From NCBI RefSeq assembly GCF_900110965.1, contig NZ_FOFO01000019.1, forward strand, positions 1 to 64,000: DNA of 64,000 nt, written 5' to 3'. The notes beneath the pieces are model-generated. The model saw nothing but the letters and a program-made list of their open reading frames with translations, made no database searches and was not told where the DNA came from. Of this stretch, positions 53,466-63,716 are shown in pieces. Origin of the DNA: Ectothiorhodospira magna. Lineage in GTDB: Bacteria; Pseudomonadota; Gammaproteobacteria; Ectothiorhodospirales; Ectothiorhodospiraceae. The translations under genes were made by a program, and so were the position numbers. The number at the start of each line of letters is the position of its first letter. Position 1 is the first letter of the stretch.

Positions 53466-55217
53466 TCAACGCCGCCGGGGCGGCAGAATGTCGGTGATGG
53501 AGCCGTGGGCCACCTCTGCGGCAAAGCCGAGGGTTTCCGACAAAGTGGGATGGGGATGCACCGTCAGCCCCAGGTCTTCCACGTCCGCCCCCATTTCCAG
53601 GGCCAGCAGGGCCTCGGCGATCAGTTCCCCGGCGTTGGGACCGACGATCCCGGCACCGATGATCCGCTGCTGATCATCCAGCAGCAGCTTGGTCAGACCG
53701 GCCTCGCCCCCCACGCTGAGGGCACGACCACTGGCCGCCCAGGGGAAGACCGCCTTGGTGTACTCGATCCCCTCCGCCTTGGCCTTCGTCTCGGTCAGCC
53801 CCATCCAGGCCACTTCCGGATGGGTATAGGCCACGCTGGGGATGGCTCGGGCATCGAAGTGGGATTTTTTCCCGGCCGCCGCCTCGGCGGCCACCTTGGC
53901 TTCATGGGTGGCCTTGTGGGCCAGCATGGGGCCACCCACCACATCGCCGACGGCGAAGATGTGTTCGACGTTGGTCCGCATCTGCCGGTCCACCTTGATG
54001 AAGCCGTGTTGGTCCACCTGAATGCCCGCCGCCCCCGCGTCAATCTGACCGCCGTTGGGCAGACGCCCCACCGCCACCAGTACCCGGTCAAAGGTGTCCT
54101 GTTCCGGGGCCTTGCCGCCCTCGAACCAGACCCGGATACCCTCGTCCACGGCCTGGGCGCGTGCCACCCGGGTACCGGTGAAGATGTTCTCGTAACGGTC
54201 CTTGAGCCGCTTTTCCAGCGGCTTGACCAGATCCCGGTCGGCGCCAGGCATCAGATCCCTGGACAGCTCGCAGACCGTCACCTTCGACCCCAGGGCATCG
54301 TAGACGCAGGCCATCTCCAGCCCGATGATGCCGCCCCCCACCACCAGCAGACGATCGGGGATGTCCTCAAGCGTCAGGGCGCCGGTGGAATCCATCACCC
54401 GCGGATCCTCCCAGGGCAATCCGGGCAGATGCACGGGCCGGGAACCCACGGCAATGATGGCCTGTTCAAAACGTATTCGCTGTTCGTCACCCTCTGCGGC
54501 CACAGTCAGGGTATGGGGCGAGGTGAAACGTCCCACACCCTGCACCACCCTGACCTTGCGCTGTCCGGCCAGATGCCGCAGACCGCCGGTGAGCTTGCCC
54601 ACCACACCGTCCTTGTAGGCCGCCAGCGCGGGCAGATCGATGCGGGGCGTGCCGAAATGGATGCCGTGGCGGGCAAAGTCCTTCGCCTCGTCGATCACCT
54701 GGGCCGCGTGGAGCAGGGCCTTGGAGGGGATGCAGCCCACGTTGAGACACACGCCGCCGATCTGTGGATACCGCTCCACCATGACCACGTCCAGGCCCAG
54801 ATCGGCGGCGCGAAAGGCAGCGGTATAGCCCCCGGGGCCAGAACCCAGCACCAGCAGATCACAACGGATATCCCCATCAGCCATCGGCTCGGGAGCCGAT
54901 CGAAGAGGCTGGGTGTCGGGATGGGACGGCGCAGTGGCTGATGCTCCGGTGTCTTTCCCTGGAGGGGCGCCGGCGGCGTCGATGTCCAGTTCCAAAATGG
55001 CTGCCCCCCTGGAAATCTTATCCCCCTTGCTCAATAGTAATTTCACCACGGTGCCATCCAGAGGCGCGGGGATATCAATAGATGCCTTGTCCGATTCCAG
55101 GGTAATCAGCGGGTCTTCCGGCCTGACCGTATCCCCTGGTGCCACCACAATGTCGATGACCTCCACGTCCTTGAAGTCACCGATATCAGGGACGTAAACG
55201 ATGCGTGTCCGAGCCAT
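53466..55217 (-). CDS. lpdA: Dihydrolipoyl dehydrogenase (E3) with N-terminal lipoyl domain
   Basis: E3 of the pyruvate dehydrogenase complex reoxidises dihydrolipoamide with NAD+. The 583-residue protein carries an N-terminal lipoyl domain (1-80; lipoyl Lys44 in ESDKAS), a linker, then the flavoprotein: FAD loop LGSGPGGYTAAFRAADLG, redox disulphide GGVCLNVGCIPSK, NAD-binding VVGGGIIGLEM and the catalytic His-Glu near HPHPTLSE. Lipoyl-E3 fusions are known in some beta- and gammaproteobacteria. Third gene of aceE-aceF-lpd. Start: ATG 55217. Confidence 0.96.
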   Translation of the reverse strand: MARTRIVYVPDIGDFKDVEVIDIVVAPGDTVRPEDPLITLESDKASIDIPAPLDGTVVKLLLSKGDKISRGAAILELDIDAAGAPPGKDTGASATAPSHPDTQPLRSAPEPMADGDIRCDLLVLGSGPGGYTAAFRAADLGLDVVMVERYPQIGGVCLNVGCIPSKALLHAAQVIDEAKDFARHGIHFGTPRIDLPALAAYKDGVVGKLTGGLRHLAGQRKVRVVQGVGRFTSPHTLTVAAEGDEQRIRFEQAIIAVGSRPVHLPGLPWEDPRVMDSTGALTLEDIPDRLLVVGGGIIGLEMACVYDALGSKVTVCELSRDLMPGADRDLVKPLEKRLKDRYENIFTGTRVARAQAVDEGIRVWFEGGKAPEQDTFDRVLVAVGRLPNGGQIDAGAAGIQVDQHGFIKVDRQMRTNVEHIFAVGDVVGGPMLAHKATHEAKVAAEAAAGKKSHFDARAIPSVAYTHPEVAWMGLTETKAKAEGIEYTKAVFPWAASGRALSVGGEAGLTKLLLDDQQRIIGAGIVGPNAGELIAEALLALEMGADVEDLGLTVHPHPTLSETLGFAAEVAHGSITDILPPRRR

Positions 55218-55256
55218 GAATTCAAAACTCCTCGTCTGCAATGGGGAACCAGCCTG

Positions 55257-56588
55257 CTACAGCAGCATGCGCCGCATATCCGACAGCAGACCACTCAGGC
55301 AGGTGGTGAAACGGGCACCCAGGGCGCCATCGATGACCCGGTGATCATAGGACAGGGCCAAGGGCAGGATCAGCCGGGGCACAAACCCCTGACCATCCCA
55401 TACCGGCTGCATTCTGGCCCGGGAGACAGCAAGAATCGCCACCTCAGGCCCATTGACAATGGGCGTGAACTGGGTGCCGCCGATCCCCCCCAGGCTGGTG
55501 ATGGTGATACAACCGCCTTGCATGTCATCGGGCTTGAGCCGCCGCTTGCGGGCCTTCCCGGACACCTCGGCCACCTCCCTGGCCAGTTCCACCAGGCTCT
55601 TGCGATCCACATCCCGGATCACCGGGACCACCAGACCATCCGGGGTGTCCACGGCAATCCCCAGGTGAAAGTACTGTTTCAGGATCAGGTGTTCTCCGGT
55701 GGCATCCAGCGAGGCATTGACCCTGGGATACGCCTTCAGGGCCGAGACCAGCGCCTTCATCAAAAACACCAAAAAGGTGATTTTCACGTCCTTGTCCTTG
55801 TATTCCGCCGCCAGGGACTTGCGGAAAGCATCCAGTTCGGTGATGTCTGCCTCGTCGAACTGGGTAACATGGGGGATACTCACCCAGTTGCGGTGCAGAT
55901 TCTCGCCGGTGAGCCGGTTGATGCGGGTCAGGGCCTGGGTTTTGACCGGGCCAAACCGGGAGAAATCAATCTCCTTGGGAGGCGTCAGTCCGGGCAGGGC
56001 CGGTGGCGCGGTCAGGCTGCGCTTGACGAAGGCCTGCACATCCTCCTTGAGGATGCGACCCTTGCGGCCCTTGCCTTCCACCTTGCCCAGGTCCACCCCC
56101 AGTTCGCGGGCGAACCGGCGCACCCCCGGCGAGGCCAGGGCCTTGCGAAAGGCCGCCTCGTCCACCATCCCTGCCGTGGGGGAAGGTCTCGGAATGGATG
56201 ATGACCCGGCGGTTTCATCCCCGGCATTCTCATGGGACGGTGCCGACTCCACCGGCTCGGCATCATCCCTGTCCGATGGGGCAACAGTCGTCTGCCGTGG
56301 CGAGGGCTGTTCCTCAGTCCTGTCCACGGCCATTGCCTTGCCCTCCTCCACCGGTTCCAGATCCAGAATGGCCGCCCCCTGGGAGACCCGATCCCCCACT
56401 TTGACCTTCAGCCCCTTCACGGTCCCGGCCCGGGGGGCCGGGATGTCGATGGATGCCTTGTCCGATTCCAGGGTGATCAGGGAATCTTCCGGTTTGACTG
56501 TATCCCCCTCGCCCACCAGCACCTCGATGATTTCCACGTCCTTGAAATCACCGATGTCGGGAACCTTGATTTCAACCACGTTGCCCAT
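55257..56588 (-). CDS. aceF: Pyruvate dehydrogenase E2, dihydrolipoyl acetyltransferase
   Basis: A 443-residue core enzyme transferring acetyl from lipoate to CoA. It has one lipoyl domain (1-78; Lys44 in ESDKAS), a Pro/Ser/Glu linker, the E1/E3-binding domain (about 155-195, SPGVRRFARELGVDLGKVEGKGRKGRI) and the catalytic domain ending in DHRVIDGALG. E. coli E2 has three lipoyl domains, so this is the short form. Start: ATG 56588 after AAGGAG. Confidence 0.96.
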   Translation of the reverse strand: MGNVVEIKVPDIGDFKDVEIIEVLVGEGDTVKPEDSLITLESDKASIDIPAPRAGTVKGLKVKVGDRVSQGAAILDLEPVEEGKAMAVDRTEEQPSPRQTTVAPSDRDDAEPVESAPSHENAGDETAGSSSIPRPSPTAGMVDEAAFRKALASPGVRRFARELGVDLGKVEGKGRKGRILKEDVQAFVKRSLTAPPALPGLTPPKEIDFSRFGPVKTQALTRINRLTGENLHRNWVSIPHVTQFDEADITELDAFRKSLAAEYKDKDVKITFLVFLMKALVSALKAYPRVNASLDATGEHLILKQYFHLGIAVDTPDGLVVPVIRDVDRKSLVELAREVAEVSGKARKRRLKPDDMQGGCITITSLGGIGGTQFTPIVNGPEVAILAVSRARMQPVWDGQGFVPRLILPLALSYDHRVIDGALGARFTTCLSGLLSDMRRMLL

Positions 56589-56672
56589 GACGCAACTCCT
56601 TTGAAAAATTGGATACACTGCCGGCAAGTCACAACCCGCCGCCAGTGATGCATGTCAATGGATGCGCCCCCT

Positions 56673-59336
56673 TCAGGCGCGCAGGGGATTGGGTTTGTCC
56701 ACGTCGATCTCGTACCTGGCGATGGCCTCGCTGACCCGTGCCATCGGGATACGCCCCTCATCGGCCAACGCCTTGAGGGCGGCCAGGGCGACGTAGTAGC
56801 GGTCCACTTCGAAATGGCGGCGCAACCGGGAACGCAGGTCACTGCGGCCAAACCCATCGGTGCCTAGCACTGTGTAATGTCCCGGCACCCAGGCGCGGAT
56901 CTGATCGGCAAAGGCGCTGACATAATCGGTGGAAGCCACCACCGGCCCCTGACGACCCGCCAGGCATTGACTGACCCAGCTTTGGCGGGGTTCGGCCTCG
57001 GGATGCAACAGGTTCCAGCGTGCCGTATCCCGGCCATCCCGGGCCAATTCGTTGAAGCTGGTGGCACTCCAGATATCCGCTTCCACGCCGAAATCGTTGA
57101 GGAGCAGGTCGGCAGCGGCCATCACCTCCCGCAGGAGGGTGCCCGACCCCATGAGCTGGACCCTCGGCTCCCCCGATCCGCCTTCCCGGAGCAGGTACAA
57201 CCCCTTGCAAATCCCCTCCCGTGCCCCTTCCGGCATGGCCGGCTGGGGGTAGTTCTCGTTCATCACGGTGATGTAATAGAAAACACTGTCCTGATCGACG
57301 TACATGCGGCGCAGGCCGTCATGGAGGATCACCGCCAGTTCATAGGCAAAAGTGGGGTCGTAACTGATGCAGTTGGGCACGTTGGCCGCCATCAGGTGAC
57401 TGTGGCCATCCTGATGCTGCAACCCTTCGCCGGAAAGCGTGGTACGGCCAGCGGTGCCCCCGATCAAAAAGCCTCTGGCCCGCATGTCACCGGCGGCCCA
57501 GATCAAATCCCCCACCCGCTGAAAACCAAACATGGAATAAAAAATGTAAAAGGGGATCATGCTCACCCCGTGGACACTGTAGGCCGTGGCCGCTGCCAGC
57601 CAGGAGGACATGGCACCGGCTTCGTTGATGCCCTCCTCAAGAATCTGTCCCTTTTTGTCCTCCTTGTAGAACATCACCTGATCCTTGTCCTGGGGCGTGT
57701 AGAGCTGCCCCACGGAGGAGTAGATCCCCAGCTGCCGGAACAGTCCTTCCATGCCGAAGGTCCGTGCTTCGTCCGGTACGATGGGAACAATATGGCGCCC
57801 CACCTTCTTGTCCCGGGTCAGCTGGGTGAGCATGCGTACCAAGGCCATGGTGGTGGACAGCTCCCGTTCCCCGGAGGACTCCAAAGCGCCATCGAACAAG
57901 GAAAGGTCCGGGATCTCCAGGGGCGCCACCGAGGACTTGCGCACCGGCAGAAAACCGCCCAGGGCCTTGCGCCGCTCATGCATGTAGCGCATTTCCGGGG
58001 CATCCTCCGGTGGCTTGATGTACTCCATCCGTTCCACCTGTTCATCGGTGAGGGAGATGCTGAAGCGGCTGCGGAAGGTCTTGAGTTCGTCCATGCCCAG
58101 CTTCTTTTGCTGATGGGCGCGCATCTGCCCCTCGCCGGCGGACCCCATGCCGTAGCCTTTCACCGTCTGGGCCAGGATCACGGTGGGCTGGCCGACGTGG
58201 TTGACCGCCGCGTGGTAGGCGGCAAAGACCTTGAAGGGATCATGCCCACCCCGGTTCAGACGCCAGACGTCGTCATCGGACATGTTGGCCACCATGGCCT
58301 TGAGTTCGGGATATTTGCCGAAGAAATGCTCCCGCACATAGGCGCCGTCCTTGGCCTTGTAATTCTGATAATCCCCGTCCACCGCCTCCATCATGCGCTG
58401 CTTGAGCAGGCCCTTGGTGTCCTTGGCCAGCAACGGATCCCAGTAGCTGCCCCAGAGCACCTTGAGCACATTCCATCCGGCGCCCCGGAACATGGCCTCC
58501 AGTTCCTGCACGATCTTGCCATTGCCCCGCACCGGCCCGTCCAGACGCTGCAGGTTGCAGTTGACCACGAAGATCAGGTTGTCCAGCCTTTCCCGGGCCG
58601 CCAGGGAGATGGCCCCCAGACTTTCCGGTTCATCGGTTTCCCCATCCCCCAGAAAACACCAGATTTTACGATCCTGGCTGCTGGCCAGTTCCCGGTCGTT
58701 CATGTACTTCATGAAACGGGCCTGCATGATGGCGGCCATGGGGCCAAGCCCCATGCTGACGGTGGGAAACTGCCAGTAATCGGGCATCAGCCAGGGGTGG
58801 GGATAGGACGACAGTCCGCCGCCGCCCACTTCCTGACGGAAGCGATCCAGCTGGGCTTCGGTCAGGCGCCCTTCCAGGTAGGAACGGGCGTAGATGCCGG
58901 GGGCGGAATGGCCCTGAACAAACAGCAGATCACCGCCATGGGCATGGGAGGGGGCGCGCCAGAAGTGATTGAAGCCCACGTCATAGAGGGTGGCGGCGGA
59001 AGCGAAACTGGCAATATGCCCACCCAGCTCGGTGCTGATACGATTGGCCTTGACCACCATCATCAGGGCATTCCAGCGGATGTAGGAACGGATCCGGTGC
59101 TCCAGTTCCGCGTCACCGGGAAATTCCGGTTCCAGATGGGGCGGAATGGTGTTCACGTAGGCGGTATTGGCGGAATAGGGCAAAAAGGCACCGGAGCGTC
59201 GAGCCTGATCCACCAGCCGTTCCAGCAGATAATGGGCTCGTTCCGGGCCATCGGCCTGGATCACCGCCTCCAGGGCATCGAGCCATTCATGGGTTTCCTG
59301 GGTATCCAGATCCTGGCGTTGCGGCTGCGCGGTCAT
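56673..59336 (-). CDS. aceE: Pyruvate dehydrogenase E1 (homodimeric)
   Basis: An 887-residue thiamine-diphosphate enzyme decarboxylating pyruvate. Diagnostic blocks are the TPP motif GDGETDEPESLGAISLAARE...NCNLQRLDGPVRGN, PWLMPDYWQFPTVSMGLGP and TAGRTTLSGEGLQHQDGHS. The length is typical of the AceE type in gammaproteobacteria. First gene of the operon. Start: ATG 59336 with GGAG ten bases upstream. Confidence 0.97.
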   Translation of the reverse strand: MTAQPQRQDLDTQETHEWLDALEAVIQADGPERAHYLLERLVDQARRSGAFLPYSANTAYVNTIPPHLEPEFPGDAELEHRIRSYIRWNALMMVVKANRISTELGGHIASFASAATLYDVGFNHFWRAPSHAHGGDLLFVQGHSAPGIYARSYLEGRLTEAQLDRFRQEVGGGGLSSYPHPWLMPDYWQFPTVSMGLGPMAAIMQARFMKYMNDRELASSQDRKIWCFLGDGETDEPESLGAISLAARERLDNLIFVVNCNLQRLDGPVRGNGKIVQELEAMFRGAGWNVLKVLWGSYWDPLLAKDTKGLLKQRMMEAVDGDYQNYKAKDGAYVREHFFGKYPELKAMVANMSDDDVWRLNRGGHDPFKVFAAYHAAVNHVGQPTVILAQTVKGYGMGSAGEGQMRAHQQKKLGMDELKTFRSRFSISLTDEQVERMEYIKPPEDAPEMRYMHERRKALGGFLPVRKSSVAPLEIPDLSLFDGALESSGERELSTTMALVRMLTQLTRDKKVGRHIVPIVPDEARTFGMEGLFRQLGIYSSVGQLYTPQDKDQVMFYKEDKKGQILEEGINEAGAMSSWLAAATAYSVHGVSMIPFYIFYSMFGFQRVGDLIWAAGDMRARGFLIGGTAGRTTLSGEGLQHQDGHSHLMAANVPNCISYDPTFAYELAVILHDGLRRMYVDQDSVFYYITVMNENYPQPAMPEGAREGICKGLYLLREGGSGEPRVQLMGSGTLLREVMAAADLLLNDFGVEADIWSATSFNELARDGRDTARWNLLHPEAEPRQSWVSQCLAGRQGPVVASTDYVSAFADQIRAWVPGHYTVLGTDGFGRSDLRSRLRRHFEVDRYYVALAALKALADEGRIPMARVSEAIARYEIDVDKPNPLRA

Positions 59337-59339
59337 CAC

Positions 59340-59646
59340 TTTTTCTCCATCCAGTCCCCCTGGGTAACGGGCGCGCAGGGGCGCACCCCATGGGGATGTG
59401 GTTCAGACAAAACGGGGTACTTGCTGATATCATTCGGAACGGACTTTTATTATTTTTATGTCCCTATCAAATCTCGACCTGAAACGCGGCAATTCGGTTC
59501 ACATCCAGCGGTCAATTCACCGTCGGACCCTGCCGTTGGTTTAATCATGTTCTAGCTTTTATGCCGGCAGGTCAAGGAATGGGAACACCGCTTTTCATGC
59601 TTCACTGCAACACATTTGTGCAATAAAAACAGGACACAGCGACCCA
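59340..59646. other. Divergent control region between aceE and pyrC
   Basis: A 307-bp gap with no gene. The centre (59440-59470) is AT-rich. Candidate minus-strand -35 boxes (TTGACC near 59567, TTGCCG near 59490) lack a clearly spaced -10. On the plus strand TTCACT (about 59599) and TAAAAA (about 59622) at 17 bp could serve pyrC. No confident operator is seen. Confidence 0.35.
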
Positions 59647-60690
59647 ATGACGACAATCCAGGAACTGCGTATCAGACGCCCCGATGACTGGCATTTGCAT
59701 GTGCGGGACGGGAGCGCCCTTGATAGTGCAGTGCCACATACTGCCCGATGTTTTGGCCGCGCCATCATCATGCCCAATCTCAAGCCGCCGATCGTGAATG
59801 TGGAGCAGGCCATTGCCTATCGCCAGCGCATTCTCGATGCGGTGCCGGCGGGCATGTCATTTGAACCATTGATGACAATTTATCTCACCGACAAGACCTC
59901 GCCGGAAGAGATCAAAAAGGCGGTGGACAGCGGGATCATCTTCGGTGCAAAGCTCTATCCAGCCGGTGCCACCACCCATTCCGATGCCGGCGTGACCGAT
60001 ATCCGCCACACCTACCCCACCCTGCAGGCGATGCAGGATCTGGGGCTGCCGCTGATGATCCACGGCGAGGCCACGGACCCAGGGGTGGACGTGTTCGACC
60101 GGGAAGCGGTGTTCATCGAGCAGGTGCTGGCACCGCTGGTGGAGCGCTTCCAGGGCCTGAAGGTGGTCCTGGAACATATCACCACGGCCCAGGCGGTGGA
60201 CTTCGTGCGCCAGGGGCCGGAGCGGGTGGCTGCCACGGTCACCCCCCAGCACATCCTCATGAACCGCAATACCCTGTTCCAGGGCGGTCTGCGGCCCCAC
60301 CATTACTGTCTGCCGGTACTCAAGCGGGAAACCCACCGGGCGGCCATCATGGCCACTCTGGCGGAGGGCCATCCCCGCTTCTTTCTGGGCACCGACAGTG
60401 CACCCCATCCCAAGGGCGCCAAGGAATCCGCCTGCGGCTGCGCCGGCATCTTCAGCGCCCCGGCCGCCATCGAACTCTATGCCGAAGCCTTCGAGCAGGC
60501 CGGCGCCCTGGACAAGCTGGAAGGGTTTGCCAGCCTGTTCGGCCCCGCCTTCCATGGCCTGCCGGTGAACGATGACGTCATCACCCTGCGGCGGGAAACC
60601 TGGACCGTGCCGGAGGCCTACCCCTTCGCGGATGCCACGGTGGTGCCCATGCGGGCCGGCGGCACGCTGGACTGGAAGCTGGTAATCTAG
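59647..60690 (+). CDS. pyrC: Dihydroorotase (type II, PyrC)
   Basis: A 347-residue zinc amidohydrolase for the third step of pyrimidine synthesis. The metal-binding [10 protein letters not shown] is near the N-terminus, with [19 protein letters not shown] (carbamylated Lys), [21 protein letters not shown] and [16 protein letters not shown]. The length matches E. coli PyrC. It is followed 5 bp later by rnt, probably as an operon. Confidence 0.97.
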   Translation: MTTIQELRIRRPDDWHLHVRDGSALDSAVPHTARCFGRAIIMPNLKPPIVNVEQAIAYRQRILDAVPAGMSFEPLMTIYLTDKTSPEEIKKAVDSGIIFGAKLYPAGATTHSDAGVTDIRHTYPTLQAMQDLGLPLMIHGEATDPGVDVFDREAVFIEQVLAPLVERFQGLKVVLEHITTAQAVDFVRQGPERVAATVTPQHILMNRNTLFQGGLRPHHYCLPVLKRETHRAAIMATLAEGHPRFFLGTDSAPHPKGAKESACGCAGIFSAPAAIELYAEAFEQAGALDKLEGFASLFGPAFHGLPVNDDVITLRRETWTVPEAYPFADATVVPMRAGGTLDWKLVI

Positions 60691-60695
60691 CGGCC

Positions 60696-61322
60696 ATGAC
60701 AGACGAACTGAACTTCCGCCCCATGGGCAATCGTTTCCGTGGTTTTCTGCCCGTGGTGGTGGATGTTGAAACCGGCGGCTTCAATCCCAAAACCGACGCC
60801 CTGCTGCAGATCGCCGCCGTGTTCCTGCGCATGGACAAGGACGGCTTCATCCAGCGGGACCGGACCCTGTCCTGCCATGTCCAGCCCTTCGAGGGGGCCA
60901 ACATGGATCCCAAATCCCTGGAAGTGAACGGGATCAACCCCTGGCACCCCCTGCGGATCGCCCTGCCCGAGGACGAGGCCCTGCAACGGGTGTTTCGCGA
61001 GGTCCGCCAGGACATCAAGCGCAATCACTGTACCCGGGCCATCCTGGTGGGGCACAACGCCGGCTTTGACCTGGCCTTTGTCAACGCCACCGCGGAGCGG
61101 GCCCAGGTGAAGCGAAATCCCTTTCACCCCTTCAGCAACCTGGACACCGTCACCCTGTCGGCACTGGCCTACGGGCAGACCGTGCTGGCCAAGGCGGTGA
61201 GGGAGGCCGGCCTGCCCTGGGACAACGCGGAAGCCCATTCCGCCACCTACGATGCGGAAAAGACGGCCGATATCTTCTGCGATGTGATGAACCGCTGGAA
61301 TCGGCAGATACCGTCTGGTTAA
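60696..61322 (+). CDS. rnt: Ribonuclease T
   Basis: A 208-residue DEDDh exonuclease that trims tRNA and other stable RNA 3' ends. ExoI motif [22 protein letters not shown], Exo[15 protein letters not shown] and Exo[17 protein letters not shown] with the catalytic His are intact. It is the second DEDDh RNase in the window besides orn. Confidence 0.96.
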   Translation: MTDELNFRPMGNRFRGFLPVVVDVETGGFNPKTDALLQIAAVFLRMDKDGFIQRDRTLSCHVQPFEGANMDPKSLEVNGINPWHPLRIALPEDEALQRVFREVRQDIKRNHCTRAILVGHNAGFDLAFVNATAERAQVKRNPFHPFSNLDTVTLSALAYGQTVLAKAVREAGLPWDNAEAHSATYDAEKTADIFCDVMNRWNRQIPSG

Positions 61323-61328
61323 AACAAA

Positions 61329-61646
61329 TCAAGCGTCAGTGGCTTCGGAAACCTTTTGCTGCAGTTCCCCGGACTCAAACATCTCCAGGGTAATATCGCA
61401 GCCACCGATCAACTCGCCTTTGATATAAATCTGCGGAAATGTGGGCCAGTCGGCAAAGTCGGGCAATGTCTGCATGATCTCCTGATCCGCCAGCACATTC
61501 ACATAGGCAAAGGGCGCCCCGCAGGCCTTGAGCGCGGTGGCGGCCCGGTTGGAGAAGCCGCACATGGGGAACTGGGGCGTCCCCTTCATGTAAATGATGA
61601 CGGGGTTTTCCTCCACCTGCTGTCTGATACGATCCAGAGCGTCCAC
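61329..61646 (-). CDS. grxD: Monothiol glutaredoxin GrxD (CGFS type)
   Basis: A 105-residue glutaredoxin for [2Fe-2S] cluster delivery. Active site CGFS in FPMCGFSNRAA, preceded by VIIYMKGTPQ, with WPTFPQIYIKGELIGGCDI. The GTG at 61646 is chosen because AGGAGGT lies eight bases before it and the product then matches the usual length. The ATG-started extension to 61697 is rejected. Confidence 0.95.
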   Translation of the reverse strand: MDALDRIRQQVEENPVIIYMKGTPQFPMCGFSNRAATALKACGAPFAYVNVLADQEIMQTLPDFADWPTFPQIYIKGELIGGCDITLEMFESGELQQKVSEATDA

Positions 61647-61734
61647 TTCGTTTGACCTCCTGTTGATGAAAAGCCCCATCGGGGCAAATTTGGGCATCAG
61701 CCCATGACCATGGGGCTGTTCCAGGCGCCGGCGC

Positions 61735-63516
61735 CTAGCCGGCGTGGATCCCCTGACGCTGCAACCAGAATTCCAGCAGGGCCAGATGCCAGAGCTTGCT
61801 GCCCTGGATGCGGGTCAGATGCTGCTCCGGGGCCTTGAGCAGGGTCTCCACATAGGCCCGTTGATACAGTCCCCGTTCCCGGCAGGTCCGGGAATTGAGG
61901 ATATCCTTCATGAAGTCCAGAAACTCCCCGCGCACGTATTTGAGGGCCGGTAACGGGAAATAGCCCTTGGGGCGGTCGATGACCATATCCGGCAACAGCC
62001 CCCGGGCGATTTGCTTGAGCACCCCCTTGCCCCCCTGGGCCAGCTTCAGCGCCGGCGGCATGCGGGCTGCCAGTTCCACCAGTTCATGATCCAGGAACGG
62101 CACCCGGGCCTCCAGCCCCCAGGCCATGGTCATGTTGTCCACCCGCTTGACCGGATCATCCACCACCAAAGTAGTGACGTCCAGACGCAGCACCGCATCC
62201 AGGAAGGTGTCCGCGCCCGGCTCGTTCAGGGCTGCCTCGATCAAAAGGGCCGTATGATCCTCTCCCACCAGGGCCGGATTCACCATGCGGGCAAACTCGC
62301 TCTGGTCCCGGTCGAAATAATGCCGGCGGAAGCGTTCCACCCGGCTCCCTTCCGTCTCCGCCGCCATGCGTGGATACCAGAAATACCCGGCAAAAACCTC
62401 ATCGGCCCCCTGCCCCGACTGCACCACCTTCACGTGCCGGGACACCTGCTCCGACAGCAGGTAGAAGGCCACCGCATCCTGCCCCACCATGGGCTCGGCC
62501 ATCTGGTCCACCGCCTCGGGCAGACGGGCCAGCACCTGGTCATTGGGCACATGGAAGCGATGATGCTCGGTGGCATAGCGCTCGGCCACCGGGTCGGAAA
62601 ACTCGAATTCACTGCCCTTCTCCTCGGGCTGATCCTCAAACCCCACGGTGAAGGTCTTCAGTCCCGTCGCCCCCGACTCCGCCAGCAGGGCCACCAGCAG
62701 ACTGGAATCCAGGCCGCCGGAGAGCAGCACCCCCACCGGCACGTCGGAAATCTCCAGACGCTTCTTGACGGCGCGCCGCAGGGCATCATGGACAGCTTCG
62801 GTCCATGCCTCCGGGGTCAACTCCCGGCTGGAGCGGGTGGCCTCCAGTTGCCAGTAGCGTTGCAGCCGGGTACGGCCATCCTGCTCCACGGTGAGGGTAT
62901 GACCGGGCTGCAGTTTTCTTATGCCCTTGAACAGAGTGCGGGGGGCGGGCACCACCCCATGCAGGGTGAAGTGATGATGCAGGGCCACCGGGTCGATGTC
63001 CGTATCCACCTCTCCCGCCGCCAGCAGGGCCTGGATATTGGAGGCAAAACGCAGGCGCCGGTCGGTGTGATTGTAGTAAAGGGGCTTGATGCCCATGCGG
63101 TCCCGGGCCATGAACAGGCGCCGCCGACGCAGATCCCAGATCGCAAAGGCAAACATGCCGTGAAAGCGCTTGACGCAGTCCTCGCCCCAGGCATGGTAGG
63201 CCTTGAGAATCACCTCCGTATCGCCGCTGGAAAAGAACCGGTAGCGATCTTCCAGTTCACGACGCAACTCACGGAAGTTGTAGATGGTGCCATTGAACAC
63301 CACCGCCAGCCCCAGCTCGGGGTCCAGCATGGGCTGATTGGCCCGGTCGGACAGATCCAGGATGGACAGGCGGCGATGCCCCATGGCCAGGGGGCCGTCG
63401 GAATAACTGCCCTCGTGATCCGGGCCACGGCGACGCAACCGGTCCAGCATGCGCCGAAGGGACTCAAGATGGGGAAGGGATTCGTTGAAATTCAGTTCGC
63501 CACAGATGCCGCACAT
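61735..63516 (-). CDS. Asparagine-synthetase-type glutamine amidotransferase (possibly NAGGN-forming)
   Basis: A 593-residue two-domain enzyme. The N-terminal glutaminase has Cys2 as nucleophile (MCGICGELNF), HRRLSILDLS and the GTIYN motif. The C-terminal synthetase has the pyrophosphate loop VGVLLSGGLDSSLLVALLA. The overall pattern, including HHHFTLHGVVPAPRTLFKG, resembles N-acetylglutaminylglutamine amidotransferase (AsnO), which makes the osmolyte NAGGN, more than AsnB. The usual partner NAGGN synthetase is not adjacent, so ordinary asparagine synthesis or another amidation remains possible. Confidence 0.8.
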   Translation of the reverse strand: MCGICGELNFNESLPHLESLRRMLDRLRRRGPDHEGSYSDGPLAMGHRRLSILDLSDRANQPMLDPELGLAVVFNGTIYNFRELRRELEDRYRFFSSGDTEVILKAYHAWGEDCVKRFHGMFAFAIWDLRRRRLFMARDRMGIKPLYYNHTDRRLRFASNIQALLAAGEVDTDIDPVALHHHFTLHGVVPAPRTLFKGIRKLQPGHTLTVEQDGRTRLQRYWQLEATRSSRELTPEAWTEAVHDALRRAVKKRLEISDVPVGVLLSGGLDSSLLVALLAESGATGLKTFTVGFEDQPEEKGSEFEFSDPVAERYATEHHRFHVPNDQVLARLPEAVDQMAEPMVGQDAVAFYLLSEQVSRHVKVVQSGQGADEVFAGYFWYPRMAAETEGSRVERFRRHYFDRDQSEFARMVNPALVGEDHTALLIEAALNEPGADTFLDAVLRLDVTTLVVDDPVKRVDNMTMAWGLEARVPFLDHELVELAARMPPALKLAQGGKGVLKQIARGLLPDMVIDRPKGYFPLPALKYVRGEFLDFMKDILNSRTCRERGLYQRAYVETLLKAPEQHLTRIQGSKLWHLALLEFWLQRQGIHAG

Positions 63517-63716
63517 GGAGGTGGTCAGAGATCCTTGGAAATGGAGACGTCACAATTGATGTTCCCACAATACAGCAGATGAGGGCGAATTGGACACGCG
63601 CCCTGTGGGGAGCAGTCACGATAGCCGAAACATGCCATCCGACGGCAAGACATGACGCGGGAACCACATCGGGATAAGATTGGCCGCCTCAATGCAGACA
63701 TTTGCCGGAGTTCTCC

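Noticed and set aside
56877-59555. An 892-codon open frame antisense to aceE, and similar long frames opposite fliF (40653-42668) and fleQ (44334-45692)
   Set aside because: Same reason: GC-rich mirror frames of highly conserved genes without homology of their own.
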